Below are positions 1 through 8,473 of a DNA stretch of 59,964 nucleotides, piece after piece. A program made the translations under genes and the position numbers. Below the pieces are notes generated by a model. It did no database searches, was not told where the DNA came from, and saw nothing but the letters and a program-made list of their open reading frames with translations. The DNA comes from Thermoflexus hugenholtzii JAD2 (lineage in GTDB: Bacteria > Chloroflexota > Chloroflexia > Chloroflexales > Roseiflexaceae): contig CAMCVW010000018.1 of NCBI GenBank assembly GCA_945881915.1, positions 1-59,964 on the forward strand, written 5' to 3'. The stretch's first letter is position 1. Every line of letters begins with the position of its first letter.

Positions 1-42
1 CACACATTTGACATTTCATGGCTTCGCCTCTCGCAGTATGGA

Positions 43-1548
43 TTACTGATCACATTTCACTAGAATGACGCTGATATTGTCATCGCCACCCGCGTTGTTG
101 GCTACTTCGACCAGGGTATCGGCAATATTCGCCAAGCCGTTCTGATTACGGATTGTACCAATAATATCGGGGTCACGGACCATTTCCCACATACCATCAC
201 TACACAAAACTAACACATCATTTGGTCGGAGACGCTCGATGTAGATATCTACTTCGGCGAGTGCCGAGACTCCTAGCGAACGCAACACCCCATTTCGCTG
301 AGGGTGGGTATAAATATCTTCCTCAACGATGTGCTCAAGTTCCACGAGCTTCATCACCAGCGAATGGTCATTCGTCACACGTCGAAGCTGGTCATCACGA
401 ATAATATAGGTGCGACTATCACCGATGTTGGCAATGTACGCTACATCGCCGAGGACCAGTGCCATCGTGAGTGTGGTGCCCATATCGTTGCCGAGACGCT
501 TCGCTTCAACCATGATTTGTGTATTTGCATGCTGGATTGCGTCGTCGATACACTGCACCACAGCTGCAACATCAGTAGCAAACAATGGGTTGCTTATGTG
601 GGTATTATTTGCCGCAAAAATATGTTCGAAGATGGATTGGACTGCGGTAGCGCTGGCAACTTCGCCGGCTGCATGACCACCCATCCCATCTGCGACAACA
701 TACAAACCGACTTGATAGTTATTCTTGTCGCGATGCCACGTCGTCGATGCAGTCAAGATGGTATCCTCGTTGCCTGCGCGGCGCCGCCCAACATCAGATT
801 TGGCTGCGAATGACTGCACGAGTGTCCGACGTGTCTCAAATGGTGCAATTGCCTCTTCTACGGCTTGCAGACAGTCAATCAAAGTGGTCAGAATATCGCT
901 GCGCACATCGGCGAGAATGGTCAAGAGAGGATTGACATCTGCGTCAGCAATGTCAAAACGGCGGGTGATTCTTGGAATTTCCACAAATGTCGCCAATATC
1001 TCAGCGGTCTCGTGGACAATCGCTTGTTGATTGGTAGTGAGCATCGTCAGAAAAGGAGCTGCTCCCAGAGCAACACTGCCATCACTCTGCAGGAAGATAT
1101 CCGTTGACTGCAGTTTGCCTAACTGGTAGCCAGCATCATAGAGTTGCACGACACCAGTGAACATAGCGCGCGCCAGAAGCAAAGCGTCGTGAGCCGACAA
1201 CGGCATCACGGTGCTTCCTTCAGGAGTACGTGCCAGTACAACAGTGCCGTTGGGTGTTTCCAATGATTCGTACAGCACAGGGAGTCGTAACAAATCCTGC
1301 GTAATTGCCGGATTGCGGTGGATGTCGAGCAGCATACCGACGGTCATACTACCTAATAACTCACCGCGGTAGCGACGTGGGGTAAAGCGTGCACCACAGG
1401 AACCACAGTATTCATCGCCGGCAGCGCCGAATCGACTGTCACAAAACCAACACCTTCGCCACGGCTCTTGGTCGATTGCCCAAAGCGTGCCGTCATTCAT
1501 GTCAGATAAGGTATAGCGAGCTGCGTTCGTCGTCGTTTTTTTGTTCAC
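43..1548 (-). CDS. PP2C-type Ser/Thr phosphatase with N-terminal zinc ribbon and kinase-like middle region
   Basis: Predicted metal-dependent (Mn/Mg) protein Ser/Thr phosphatase. The C-terminal half carries PP2C motifs: RxxNED near its start, VVADGMGGHAAGE, GDSRTYI, LCSDGMWEM and DDNISVI, so the metal-binding aspartates look intact. The N-terminus has a four-cysteine ribbon (CWFC and CGSC, 11 residues between the pairs). The middle resembles a protein kinase C-lobe, but the HRD and DFG positions read GKLQS and LGAAP, suggesting a dead kinase fold. A longer reading from GTG at 1584 exists; GTG at 1548 is preferred because a GAGG ribosome site lies about 6 bases upstream. No transmembrane segment is seen, so it is probably cytosolic. 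It is divergent from the ABC exporter gene. Confidence 0.85.
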   Translation of the reverse strand: MNKKTTTNAARYTLSDMNDGTLWAIDQEPWRRCWFCDSRFGAAGDEYCGSCGARFTPRRYRGELLGSMTVGMLLDIHRNPAITQDLLRLPVLYESLETPNGTVVLARTPEGSTVMPLSAHDALLLARAMFTGVVQLYDAGYQLGKLQSTDIFLQSDGSVALGAAPFLTMLTTNQQAIVHETAEILATFVEIPRITRRFDIADADVNPLLTILADVRSDILTTLIDCLQAVEEAIAPFETRRTLVQSFAAKSDVGRRRAGNEDTILTASTTWHRDKNNYQVGLYVVADGMGGHAAGEVASATAVQSIFEHIFAANNTHISNPLFATDVAAVVQCIDDAIQHANTQIMVEAKRLGNDMGTTLTMALVLGDVAYIANIGDSRTYIIRDDQLRRVTNDHSLVMKLVELEHIVEEDIYTHPQRNGVLRSLGVSALAEVDIYIERLRPNDVLVLCSDGMWEMVRDPDIIGTIRNQNGLANIADTLVEVANNAGGDDNISVILVKCDQ

Positions 1549-1693
1549 CAGAGACCTCGTGACGGATTTGCTATATCTTAACACGCAGCATGATTGAAAA
1601 AGTCTCTCATCTATTACAGACGTGTGACATTCAGCATCAGGTAGAAGAAAACAGCACTTTTAACACAATCAACATTTGGTTTACCAGCTACGG

Positions 1694-1699
1694 TATACT
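1694..1699 (+). promoter_or_regulatory. -10 element TATACT upstream of the ABC exporter gene
   Basis: TATACT lies about 30 bases before the ATG at 1728. It supports that start over the in-frame ATG at 1590, which would lie upstream of the promoter. No convincing -35 box is seen. The same TATACT hexamer occurs before other genes in the window (7968, 10700, 20243). Confidence 0.4.
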
Positions 1700-1727
1700 A
1701 GCGGTAACAACATACAGGCGAACACAC

Positions 1728-3488
1728 ATGACACCCAGCAAACAATCTGTCCCGCGACCCGATACGATTCTGTTTGTCCTTCTTTTTCGGGCGGTACGAC
1801 CACATTGGCGCCCGCTTGCTATTTCGTTAGTACTGCTCGCCATCACTGCAGCACTAAACGTTGTCCCCCCGACACTGCTCCAATGGGCAATCGACGGCCC
1901 CATTCTTAGCGGGACCACTGAGGATCTGTGGACAATAACGATACTCTATGGGAGCACCGCCATTGCGATGTTCTTGATTCAATACGTATATACCTACTAC
2001 CTCCAGCAAGCGGGACAGCGTGCTTTATCTGACATGCGCACGGATTTGTTTAGACGCATCATGGAGCAGGACCAAGCCTTCTTTTTGCGCAATCCGGTTG
2101 GTGATCTCGTCATGCGGTTGACGAGCGACATCGATACACTCAGTGCGTTGTTGTCAACGAGTGCGGTGACAATCGTGACCGAAACTGCAACGCTGCTGGT
2201 TGTCATCGTCGTCATGTTCACGGTCAATTGGCGATTAGCCCTCTTGGTAATTGCTATTTTGCCGGTGCTCGTTCTCGTCACGCGGTATTTCAGTGAGCGT
2301 GTCCGGAATTCTTCGACGGGTGAACGCACGGCATTATCGAAAGTCTCGGGATATCTCAACGAACAGCTGCAGGGAGTCCCCGTGCTCCAAATCTTCGGGG
2401 CACAACGACCTAGCATGGATCGCTTCGACAACTTGAATCACGGTTACCGGCGTGCACTTATTTCATTGCGTCGGCACAGCGCGCTTTTTTTGATGACCCA
2501 AGAATTCCTGGCTGCGGTAGGGTTGGGCATATTGCTCTATGGTGGTGGGCACGGAGTCCTTGCAGGATGGGCAACGATGGGGATGTTGGTTGCCTTCATC
2601 CAGTATGCTGATCGGGCATTCCAGCCAGTGTTGCGTCTATCGGAACAGTATAATGCGGTCCAGATTGCATTCGGAGCAGCCGAACGCATCGAACGGACAT
2701 TGCACGAACCACGGACGATTATGCCCCCTGCTGTGCCCATCAATCCAACCCATCCGTTCCGTGGGGATGTCGTACTCCAAAACATCCACTTCCAATATCT
2801 GCCCGAGCGACCGGTGTTGCGTGGCATCGACATCCATATCCCCGCAGGACAACGCGTCGCAATTGTCGGGCCGACCGGAGCAGGCAAAACCAGTCTGATT
2901 GGGTTGCTCGCTCGTTGGTACGATCCACAACAGGGACGCATCCTCCTCGATGGTGTCGACATTAAATCGCTCGAGCCACAGACATTGCGGAGCCTCGTGT
3001 CGGTCATCCCACAAGATCCAATTACATTTGCTGGCGACATCGAATTCAATATTTCGCTCTATCAACAGCTCATCACGGAAGAAATCCAGAACGCTGCAAT
3101 CACGGCGAATGCAGCCAGCTTCATTGAACGTCTCCCCGAGCGCTACCACTCACTGGTGACGCCGAATGGCGCAAATCTGTCTGCGGGTGAACGGCAGTTG
3201 CTCGCACTGGCGCGGGCCATCGCACTCCAACCCCATGGTATCCTCATCCTTGATGAGGCAACGAGCAGTATCGACACAACCACTGAAGCACTCGTACAAG
3301 ATGCGTTGGAGCGACTATTTCGCGGTCGAACGAGCATTATCATTGCTCACCGGCTCGCCACAGTACGCAGTGCAGATAGGATTTTGGTTATCCAACAAGG
3401 ACTGGTGATCGAAGACGGCGACCATGCCACGCTGATTGCGCAGAACGGACTCTACGCCAAATTGTATGCGCACCAACTGACTGATTAA
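1728..3488 (+). CDS. ABC exporter half-transporter (fused membrane and ATPase domains)
   Basis: Inner-membrane ATP-driven exporter of the MsbA/LmrA architecture, 586 residues, the usual length for a half-transporter that works as a dimer. The N-terminal part holds the six-helix transmembrane domain. The nucleotide-binding domain shows Walker A (GPTGAGKTS), Q-loop (IPQDP), signature (LSAGERQ), Walker B with catalytic Glu (ILILDEATSSID) and the H-loop (IIAHRL). Start 1728 is chosen because the extra 46 residues from the in-frame ATG at 1590 would lie before a -10 element and do not resemble the family. Substrate cannot be read from sequence; a lipid, drug or peptide is possible. It is transcribed away from the phosphatase gene. 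Confidence 0.9.
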   Translation: MTPSKQSVPRPDTILFVLLFRAVRPHWRPLAISLVLLAITAALNVVPPTLLQWAIDGPILSGTTEDLWTITILYGSTAIAMFLIQYVYTYYLQQAGQRALSDMRTDLFRRIMEQDQAFFLRNPVGDLVMRLTSDIDTLSALLSTSAVTIVTETATLLVVIVVMFTVNWRLALLVIAILPVLVLVTRYFSERVRNSSTGERTALSKVSGYLNEQLQGVPVLQIFGAQRPSMDRFDNLNHGYRRALISLRRHSALFLMTQEFLAAVGLGILLYGGGHGVLAGWATMGMLVAFIQYADRAFQPVLRLSEQYNAVQIAFGAAERIERTLHEPRTIMPPAVPINPTHPFRGDVVLQNIHFQYLPERPVLRGIDIHIPAGQRVAIVGPTGAGKTSLIGLLARWYDPQQGRILLDGVDIKSLEPQTLRSLVSVIPQDPITFAGDIEFNISLYQQLITEEIQNAAITANAASFIERLPERYHSLVTPNGANLSAGERQLLALARAIALQPHGILILDEATSSIDTTTEALVQDALERLFRGRTSIIIAHRLATVRSADRILVIQQGLVIEDGDHATLIAQNGLYAKLYAHQLTD

Positions 3489-3570
3489 GTCGTGCTACTC
3501 CGGCACTGATGATTGCGCAGCAGGAATACTTGACCTTGATTTCGCCCGCACAAGTTTGAATAGGTAGTGT

Positions 3571-4959
3571 ATGTTCATTGCGCGCAACGACCTTCTCTAT
3601 GACAATCCAGCCCGAATGAGTTATGGGATATCAGTCACTGATATTGACGGCGATGGACTCTATGAGTTCGTCGTCACTGGATTTGGGTACCCCAACATCG
3701 CGCTCAAGTGGACTGGTCGCGGCTACCTCGACTGCGCAGATGCAGTGATTGCTGATCCGAACGGTCAAGCAATCGGGGTGGCGGCTGGTGACATTGACAG
3801 CGATGGAATGGAAGAACTGTATATCCTCAATAGCGATACGTTTGCTGGCGATAAACAACAGCGGGATCGGCTGTTCGCATTGCATGGTGGGGCGCGCGTT
3901 GATTTGTTCGCCCAACCCGAGGCGGAACTGTTGGCAAACCCGAGCGCCGGTCGTTCAGTCGCGGCAATTGACCGCTTCGGAAGCGGTCGATATAGCTTTG
4001 TCGTGGCGAATTATGGTGCGCGCATGCGCGTCTACGAACTCGATGCACGGTGGCAATTGTCGGAGCAGAGTCACGCAGCCCACGTAACATACGCCAGTGG
4101 TGGCCGTGGTTTAGCAACCGGCCAACTCTTTGGCAATGATGTAGATATCATATGCATCAACGAACGTGGGCCTAATTTAATCCTTGCCAACGCAGGTGAT
4201 GGTACCTTCCTTGATGTCGCAGCTTCCTGCGGCCTGCAAGACCGACTGATGCACGGTCGTGGTGTCACGCTCTTTGATGCAAATGACGATGGGCGTCTGG
4301 ACATCGCATACGGGAATTGGGAAGGAGCACAGCGACTTTGGGTGCGCACCGGTGGTCCATATGCATTCGTGGATGTAGCAACAGCTGAATATGCCGCCCC
4401 CAGTCGCGTCCGTACTGTCATTGCTGCAGACTTTGATAATGATGGCAACCCAGAAATATTCTTCAATTGTATGGGCGAGCCGAACCGACTGTTCGGCCGC
4501 AGAGATGGACACTGGGTCTCGCTCGACATCGGCGATGCTCGCGAGCCGGATGGCCTTGGAACCGGTGCTGCGATTGCGGATCTCGATGGCGACGGACGTC
4601 TTGAGCTGCTCATTGCCCACGGAGAGTCAGCACCGCAACCTCTTTCACTTTTTCATGTGGCAGCCAACACGAATCATTGGCTGCGGGTACGCCCCCTCAC
4701 GCGTGCCGGTGCTCCTGCACGCGGTGCGTTGGTGGTTATCCATATGGGGGATCGCCGTGTCGCTCAGACAATTGATGGTGGGAGTGGCTACCTCTGTCAG
4801 ATGGAACCAGTCGCCCATTTTGGACTCGGGACACAGCGCGACATTGATCAACTCAGTATTCAGTGGCCAAGTGGTGCAACAACCATCATCACCCGGCCAC
4901 ATGTCGATCAGCTCCTCATCGTGCCGCATCCCGCAGTCGACGACGACCAAATTTTGTAA
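3571..4959 (+). CDS. FG-GAP/VCBS repeat protein with C-terminal ASPIC/UnbV domain
   Basis: 462-residue predicted beta-propeller. It has at least five calcium-binding-type DxDxDG loops (DIDGDGLYE, DIDSDGMEE, DANDDGRLD, DFDNDGNPE, DLDGDGRLE), typical of FG-GAP/VCBS blades. The C-terminus matches the ASPIC/UnbV module (around HFGLGTQRDIDQLSIQWPSG). Most family members are exported, but no signal peptide or membrane segment is visible here: the protein starts MFIARNDLLYDNPA. Molecular role is unknown. It lies 82 bases after the ABC exporter and 17 bases before the ThyX-like gene, so these rightward genes may be cotranscribed. Confidence 0.8.
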   Translation: MFIARNDLLYDNPARMSYGISVTDIDGDGLYEFVVTGFGYPNIALKWTGRGYLDCADAVIADPNGQAIGVAAGDIDSDGMEELYILNSDTFAGDKQQRDRLFALHGGARVDLFAQPEAELLANPSAGRSVAAIDRFGSGRYSFVVANYGARMRVYELDARWQLSEQSHAAHVTYASGGRGLATGQLFGNDVDIICINERGPNLILANAGDGTFLDVAASCGLQDRLMHGRGVTLFDANDDGRLDIAYGNWEGAQRLWVRTGGPYAFVDVATAEYAAPSRVRTVIAADFDNDGNPEIFFNCMGEPNRLFGRRDGHWVSLDIGDAREPDGLGTGAAIADLDGDGRLELLIAHGESAPQPLSLFHVAANTNHWLRVRPLTRAGAPARGALVVIHMGDRRVAQTIDGGSGYLCQMEPVAHFGLGTQRDIDQLSIQWPSGATTIITRPHVDQLLIVPHPAVDDDQIL

Positions 4960-4976
4960 TCATACAGGAGTCACGT

Positions 4977-6599
4977 ATGACCGATCACCAGCCACAACCG
5001 GAATTCACAGCCACAGAACGGGCCGTGCTCGAACCATTTGTGACAAGTGTCGATGCACGAATTTTTGGACTACGCAATTTACCGGAAGTCGTCAAAGGTG
5101 CGCTCTTTTCGCGGTATTCTCGGAGCGAAAAATCCATTCGCCGGATTCTCCTCGATGAGTTCATCCATCAACCCGAATCAGGGTTCCACCAACTCGTCGC
5201 GACCCCAACAAACGCATCGGCCGATCAAATCGTCGCCACAAAACAGGCCGAAGCATTCTATGATCGTGTGTTGGTTGGCTACGGTGACGATTCTGTTGCC
5301 GAATTGGGCGGTGCACATGTTGCCTGCGAGGACATCAGTAATGTCGCCGCCAAAATTCTCGAGGACGCCCGCATCGGTCTATCCCCCCTCGAAAAATCGA
5401 CACGGTACGTCTCTTTTACGACCAAGATAGATGGAGCTTTTCGCTACGTTCGTGAATCTTCCATCATGGCGTCCCCCCATGCCGATGCCTACATTGCAGC
5501 AATGGACGGCTTATTCGAAGCATATGCTGCCCTGCTGGCACCGACAATCGGCTGGGTGCAGTCACAATCACCACGAGACGCAAACACCAGCGAACGAGCC
5601 TACACGGCCGCAACACGTGCCAAAGCATTTGACCTCTTGCGTGGCCTCTTGCCTATGGCAACGCGGACAAACGTCGGCATGTATGGCAACGGTCGTGCAT
5701 TTGAATACCTGATTACACGTGCTGGTTCGCATGATCTGACCGAGCTGCAGAGCATTAAAACGCGCCTCTACGATGCGTTGAGTGCCATGATCCCCTCGTT
5801 CGTCAAACGCGCTCACTCGGACCGTGGTGCAGCGATGGGTGCTTATCTTGCTACCATCCGTGTTGCAGGCGCAGACGCAGCTCGCGCCATACCCACCAAA
5901 GAATACGCGCAAACCCCCAATGTACAGCTCGTTGCATACCAGCAAGATGCGCTCCAACGCGTCGTCACTGCAATTCTCTACCCGCATGCCGACGCAGACT
6001 ACGATACCGTCGCTGCCCATGTCGCAACCCTTGATCACGCACAATGTGCCGCTCTGGTTGCGCAGGCCAGTGGCGAGCGTGCGGTCCGCTTTCACAAACC
6101 TGGTCGGGCCTTTGAAGAAGCCGTCTACACGTTCGACATCATCGCTGACATCGGCGCCTACCGAGATCTGCAGCGTCACCGGATGTTGACCCAAGAACGT
6201 CAGCCATATGGTGTCGAGTTGGGCTACAGCGTGCCGCCAGAACTGATAGCTGCAGGTCTGGATGGTCCATTCCGTGCCGCCATTGAACAGGCAATCACGG
6301 TCACACGTCGCATCCGCGCTGATCTGCCCACCGCAAGCCAATATGCCGTGCCGATGGCCTGTCACATGCGCTGGCGCTTCACACTCAACCTGCGCGAAGC
6401 GTTCCACTTGTGCGAACTACGTTCGTCGCAGCAAGGTCATCCGGCGTACCGCCGTGTTGCGCAAGACATCTACCGACTCTTGTCTGCGGTGCATCCAACG
6501 TTGACAGCCGCAATGCACTTTGTGGACATGCACGATCATCCACTCGAACGCCTTGCAGCAGAACAACGACTCGACAAAAAACTCGCATCACAAAAATAA
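4977..6599 (+). CDS. double-length ThyX-like protein (flavin-dependent thymidylate synthase family)
   Basis: 540 residues, about twice the length of a classical ThyX, consistent with two tandem ThyX-like halves. The first half has SRYSRSEKSIRR and LEKSTRYVSF; the second has LQRHRMLTQERQPYG. The second echoes the ThyX signature RHRxxSxNExSxRY, but the serine and asparagine positions are changed, so authentic FAD-dependent dUMP methylation is uncertain. Start is the ATG at 4977, which has AGGAG about 7 bases upstream; a longer reading from 4863 would run deep into the upstream gene. Whether this is the cell's thymidylate synthase or a related flavoenzyme cannot be decided here. Confidence 0.75.
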   Translation: MTDHQPQPEFTATERAVLEPFVTSVDARIFGLRNLPEVVKGALFSRYSRSEKSIRRILLDEFIHQPESGFHQLVATPTNASADQIVATKQAEAFYDRVLVGYGDDSVAELGGAHVACEDISNVAAKILEDARIGLSPLEKSTRYVSFTTKIDGAFRYVRESSIMASPHADAYIAAMDGLFEAYAALLAPTIGWVQSQSPRDANTSERAYTAATRAKAFDLLRGLLPMATRTNVGMYGNGRAFEYLITRAGSHDLTELQSIKTRLYDALSAMIPSFVKRAHSDRGAAMGAYLATIRVAGADAARAIPTKEYAQTPNVQLVAYQQDALQRVVTAILYPHADADYDTVAAHVATLDHAQCAALVAQASGERAVRFHKPGRAFEEAVYTFDIIADIGAYRDLQRHRMLTQERQPYGVELGYSVPPELIAAGLDGPFRAAIEQAITVTRRIRADLPTASQYAVPMACHMRWRFTLNLREAFHLCELRSSQQGHPAYRRVAQDIYRLLSAVHPTLTAAMHFVDMHDHPLERLAAEQRLDKKLASQK

Positions 6600-6603
6600 A
6601 AAT

Positions 6604-6638
6604 CCCCTCGCACTGGTCACCACCAACCAGTGCGAGGG
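6604..6638 (-). terminator. intrinsic terminator for ssb
   Basis: Inverted repeat CCCTCGCACTGGT / ACCAGTGCGAGGG. Read on the minus strand it is followed by ATTTTTATTTTT. It separates the convergent ThyX-like and ssb genes. Confidence 0.75.
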
Positions 6639-6651
6639 TGTCTACGGGCGA

Positions 6652-7035
6652 CTATTCTTCTTCGGCTTCCTCTGATGTATCGTCGTTTTCGACAGGACTC
6701 AGCACGACGCAGTCACTGGCGCGAACGACCGTCTTGTAGCGCTTCACTCCCGTCTGTTTGTCGTCCCACGACTGCGTCAACAAACTCCCACGGACCAACA
6801 CACGAGACCCACGTGAGAGGTTCTTGGCGCAGCGTTCGGCCAGCTTGTCCCACGCCTCGACCGTCATCCACTCAGATTCGAAGCCGTACCCGCTACTGGC
6901 GTTGCCAGTCATGCGTTTGGTGGCCACGCTAAAACTGCAGACCTTGCTTTTAGCACCGATGGTCTTGAGCTCCGTATCGTTCCCCAACCAGCCAATCAAT
7001 TCGACACTGTTGAGTGTCCCTGCGATACTGCGCAT
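6652..7035 (-). CDS. ssb: single-stranded DNA-binding protein
   Basis: 127-residue OB-fold SSB that coats single-stranded DNA in replication and repair. The typical start MRSIAGTLNSVELIGWLGND is followed by the SSB pattern ESEWMTVEAWDKLAE and a GSRVLVRGSL strand. The tail is very acidic (EEAEEE) but lacks the DDDIPF-type end used by many SSBs to recruit partners, so partner binding may differ. ATG at 7035 is chosen because AAGGAGG lies 5 bases upstream; a longer start at 7056 overlaps that site. The gene stands alone and is shorter than main housekeeping SSBs (about 150-180 residues), so it may be a second copy. Confidence 0.9.
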   Translation of the reverse strand: MRSIAGTLNSVELIGWLGNDTELKTIGAKSKVCSFSVATKRMTGNASSGYGFESEWMTVEAWDKLAERCAKNLSRGSRVLVRGSLLTQSWDDKQTGVKRYKTVVRASDCVVLSPVENDDTSEEAEEE

Positions 7036-7143
7036 ATGCGCCTCCTTGTGTGTCATTCATACGCATGTGTATGAACGTTCGCAAGTACTACCGTCACAGC
7101 ATGGCAAAAAGGTACGCGGGGCGCCAAAATTCCCCGTAAATCA

Positions 7144-7899
7144 TCAAATCGGCATCTGTTCAAGATCTACTGCTGCTCCCGAAAAAGGTGCTGCTGCCGG
7201 ACTTGCATAAAAGAGCACTGCGCTAGCAATGTCTGCGGGGCGTAACAACACCCCTGTCGGACGCGTCTTGCCGGCAGCGATATGCCAATTGGCGGGGCCG
7301 TTGAGTTCTTTCTGAAGCCGATCTTCCCCGTCAGTATGTGTCCAGCCAATGTTCAGACAATGAAATCTGATGTGCTCGTGCCGATGCGCAGCCGCCAGAT
7401 TCCGCGTCATGGTCATCAACGCTCCCTTGCTTGTGGCATACGCCAGAAGCTCCGGAGCACCGACATAGGCATTTAACGAACCGATGTTGACCACCACCGC
7501 ACCGTGTGCATTCTGGCGCATACTCGCAAGCGCATGACGCGTGATCAAAAGCGGTGCCCTCACATTGAGAGCCATCATCGCATCAAAAAAATCCGCATCA
7601 GTCTGCTCAATCCGTCCACGTGTGACCGAAGCAGCATTGTTGACAATGACATCAATGTGACCGTATTGACCCAATGCAGCGTCGACGAATGCCTCACACG
7701 ACTCGGGCAACCGGAGGTCTACGTTCACCCAGGTAGTGTGTTCGGGTGCGCGAGCACATAGTGCCGTTGCGCCATCCTGCTCAAATCCGCAGAACACAAC
7801 CCGCGCGCCTTCATCCAAGAACTGGCACGCAGTTGCATACCCAATTCCACTCGTAGCACCACTAATCAGTACGACCTGTTGCTCGAATCGTCGGCACAT
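7144..7899 (-). CDS. SDR-family NAD(P)-dependent oxidoreductase
   Basis: Classical short-chain dehydrogenase/reductase of 251 residues. The Rossmann glycine motif is at G14-G20 (GATSGIG), NNAA at 87-90, catalytic Ser141 and the Y154xxxK158 pair. A GGGAGG ribosome site precedes the ATG at 7899. It probably oxidises or reduces a small alcohol or ketone, but substrate cannot be inferred. It is divergent from the molybdenum hydroxylase genes with about 100 bases between them. Confidence 0.85.
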   Translation of the reverse strand: MCRRFEQQVVLISGATSGIGYATACQFLDEGARVVFCGFEQDGATALCARAPEHTTWVNVDLRLPESCEAFVDAALGQYGHIDVIVNNAASVTRGRIEQTDADFFDAMMALNVRAPLLITRHALASMRQNAHGAVVVNIGSLNAYVGAPELLAYATSKGALMTMTRNLAAAHRHEHIRFHCLNIGWTHTDGEDRLQKELNGPANWHIAAGKTRPTGVLLRPADIASAVLFYASPAAAPFSGAAVDLEQMPI

Positions 7900-7967
7900 T
7901 GCATCCTCCCTCAGCGTCTATTCATCCATTGTACGAGGAACCGCACCAAAAAATGCACCAAAGCCGG

Positions 7968-7973
7968 TATACT
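7968..7973 (+). promoter_or_regulatory. -10 element TATACT for the molybdenum hydroxylase pair
   Basis: TATACT 26 bases before the ATG at 8000, followed by AAGGGG as ribosome site. A good -35 is not visible. Confidence 0.4.
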
Positions 7974-7999
7974 AGAAAAAACAGAAAGGGGCAGTAATA

Positions 8000-8473
8000 A
8001 TGGAACTATCAATTAATGGCAAACTCGTCACAATCGCCGATAACGGCGATTCGCGCCCGCTTGTCCTCGTTTTGCGTGACGAGCTCAATATGACGGGCAC
8101 AAAGTTTGGTTGTGGGGCAGGAATCTGCGGCGCATGTACCGTCCATGTCGACGGCGTTGCCACTCGTGCATGTCAAACTCCAGTCAATCAGTTAGCGGGC
8201 AAAAGCATCACCACCATAGAGGGGCTGAGTCTTGCTGATGGATCACTCCACCCCCTCCAGCAAGCATTCATTGAACACCAAGTGCCCCAGTGCGGCTGGT
8301 GCATGAGTGGTCAGATTATGACTGCAGCCGCCTTATTGGCAGTCAATGCAAATCCAAGCAGAGCCGATATCGTCACTGCCATGGATACCAATTATTGTCG
8401 CTGCGGCACCTACCATCGCATTCGTAATGCAGTCGCCCATGCTGCATCACTCAAAAACCCGGTGACAGAATGA
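8000..8473 (+). CDS. (2Fe-2S) subunit of a molybdenum hydroxylase (isoquinoline oxidoreductase alpha-type)
   Basis: 157-residue electron-transfer subunit of the xanthine oxidase superfamily. Cysteines C38, C43, C46 and C58 form the plant-ferredoxin-type cluster site. C98, C101, C133 and C135 form the second 2Fe-2S site (QCGWC and YCRCG). It would pass electrons from the molybdopterin subunit to an acceptor. Its stop overlaps the start of the next gene in ATGA, indicating translational coupling. No FAD subunit is nearby, as expected for the two-subunit IorAB type, which donates electrons to the respiratory chain. Confidence 0.92.
   Translation: MELSINGKLVTIADNGDSRPLVLVLRDELNMTGTKFGCGAGICGACTVHVDGVATRACQTPVNQLAGKSITTIEGLSLADGSLHPLQQAFIEHQVPQCGWCMSGQIMTAAALLAVNANPSRADIVTAMDTNYCRCGTYHRIRNAVAHAASLKNPVTE

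Noticed and set aside
1590-1727. N-terminal extension of the ABC exporter
   Set aside because: It lies upstream of the -10 element and does not resemble the family.
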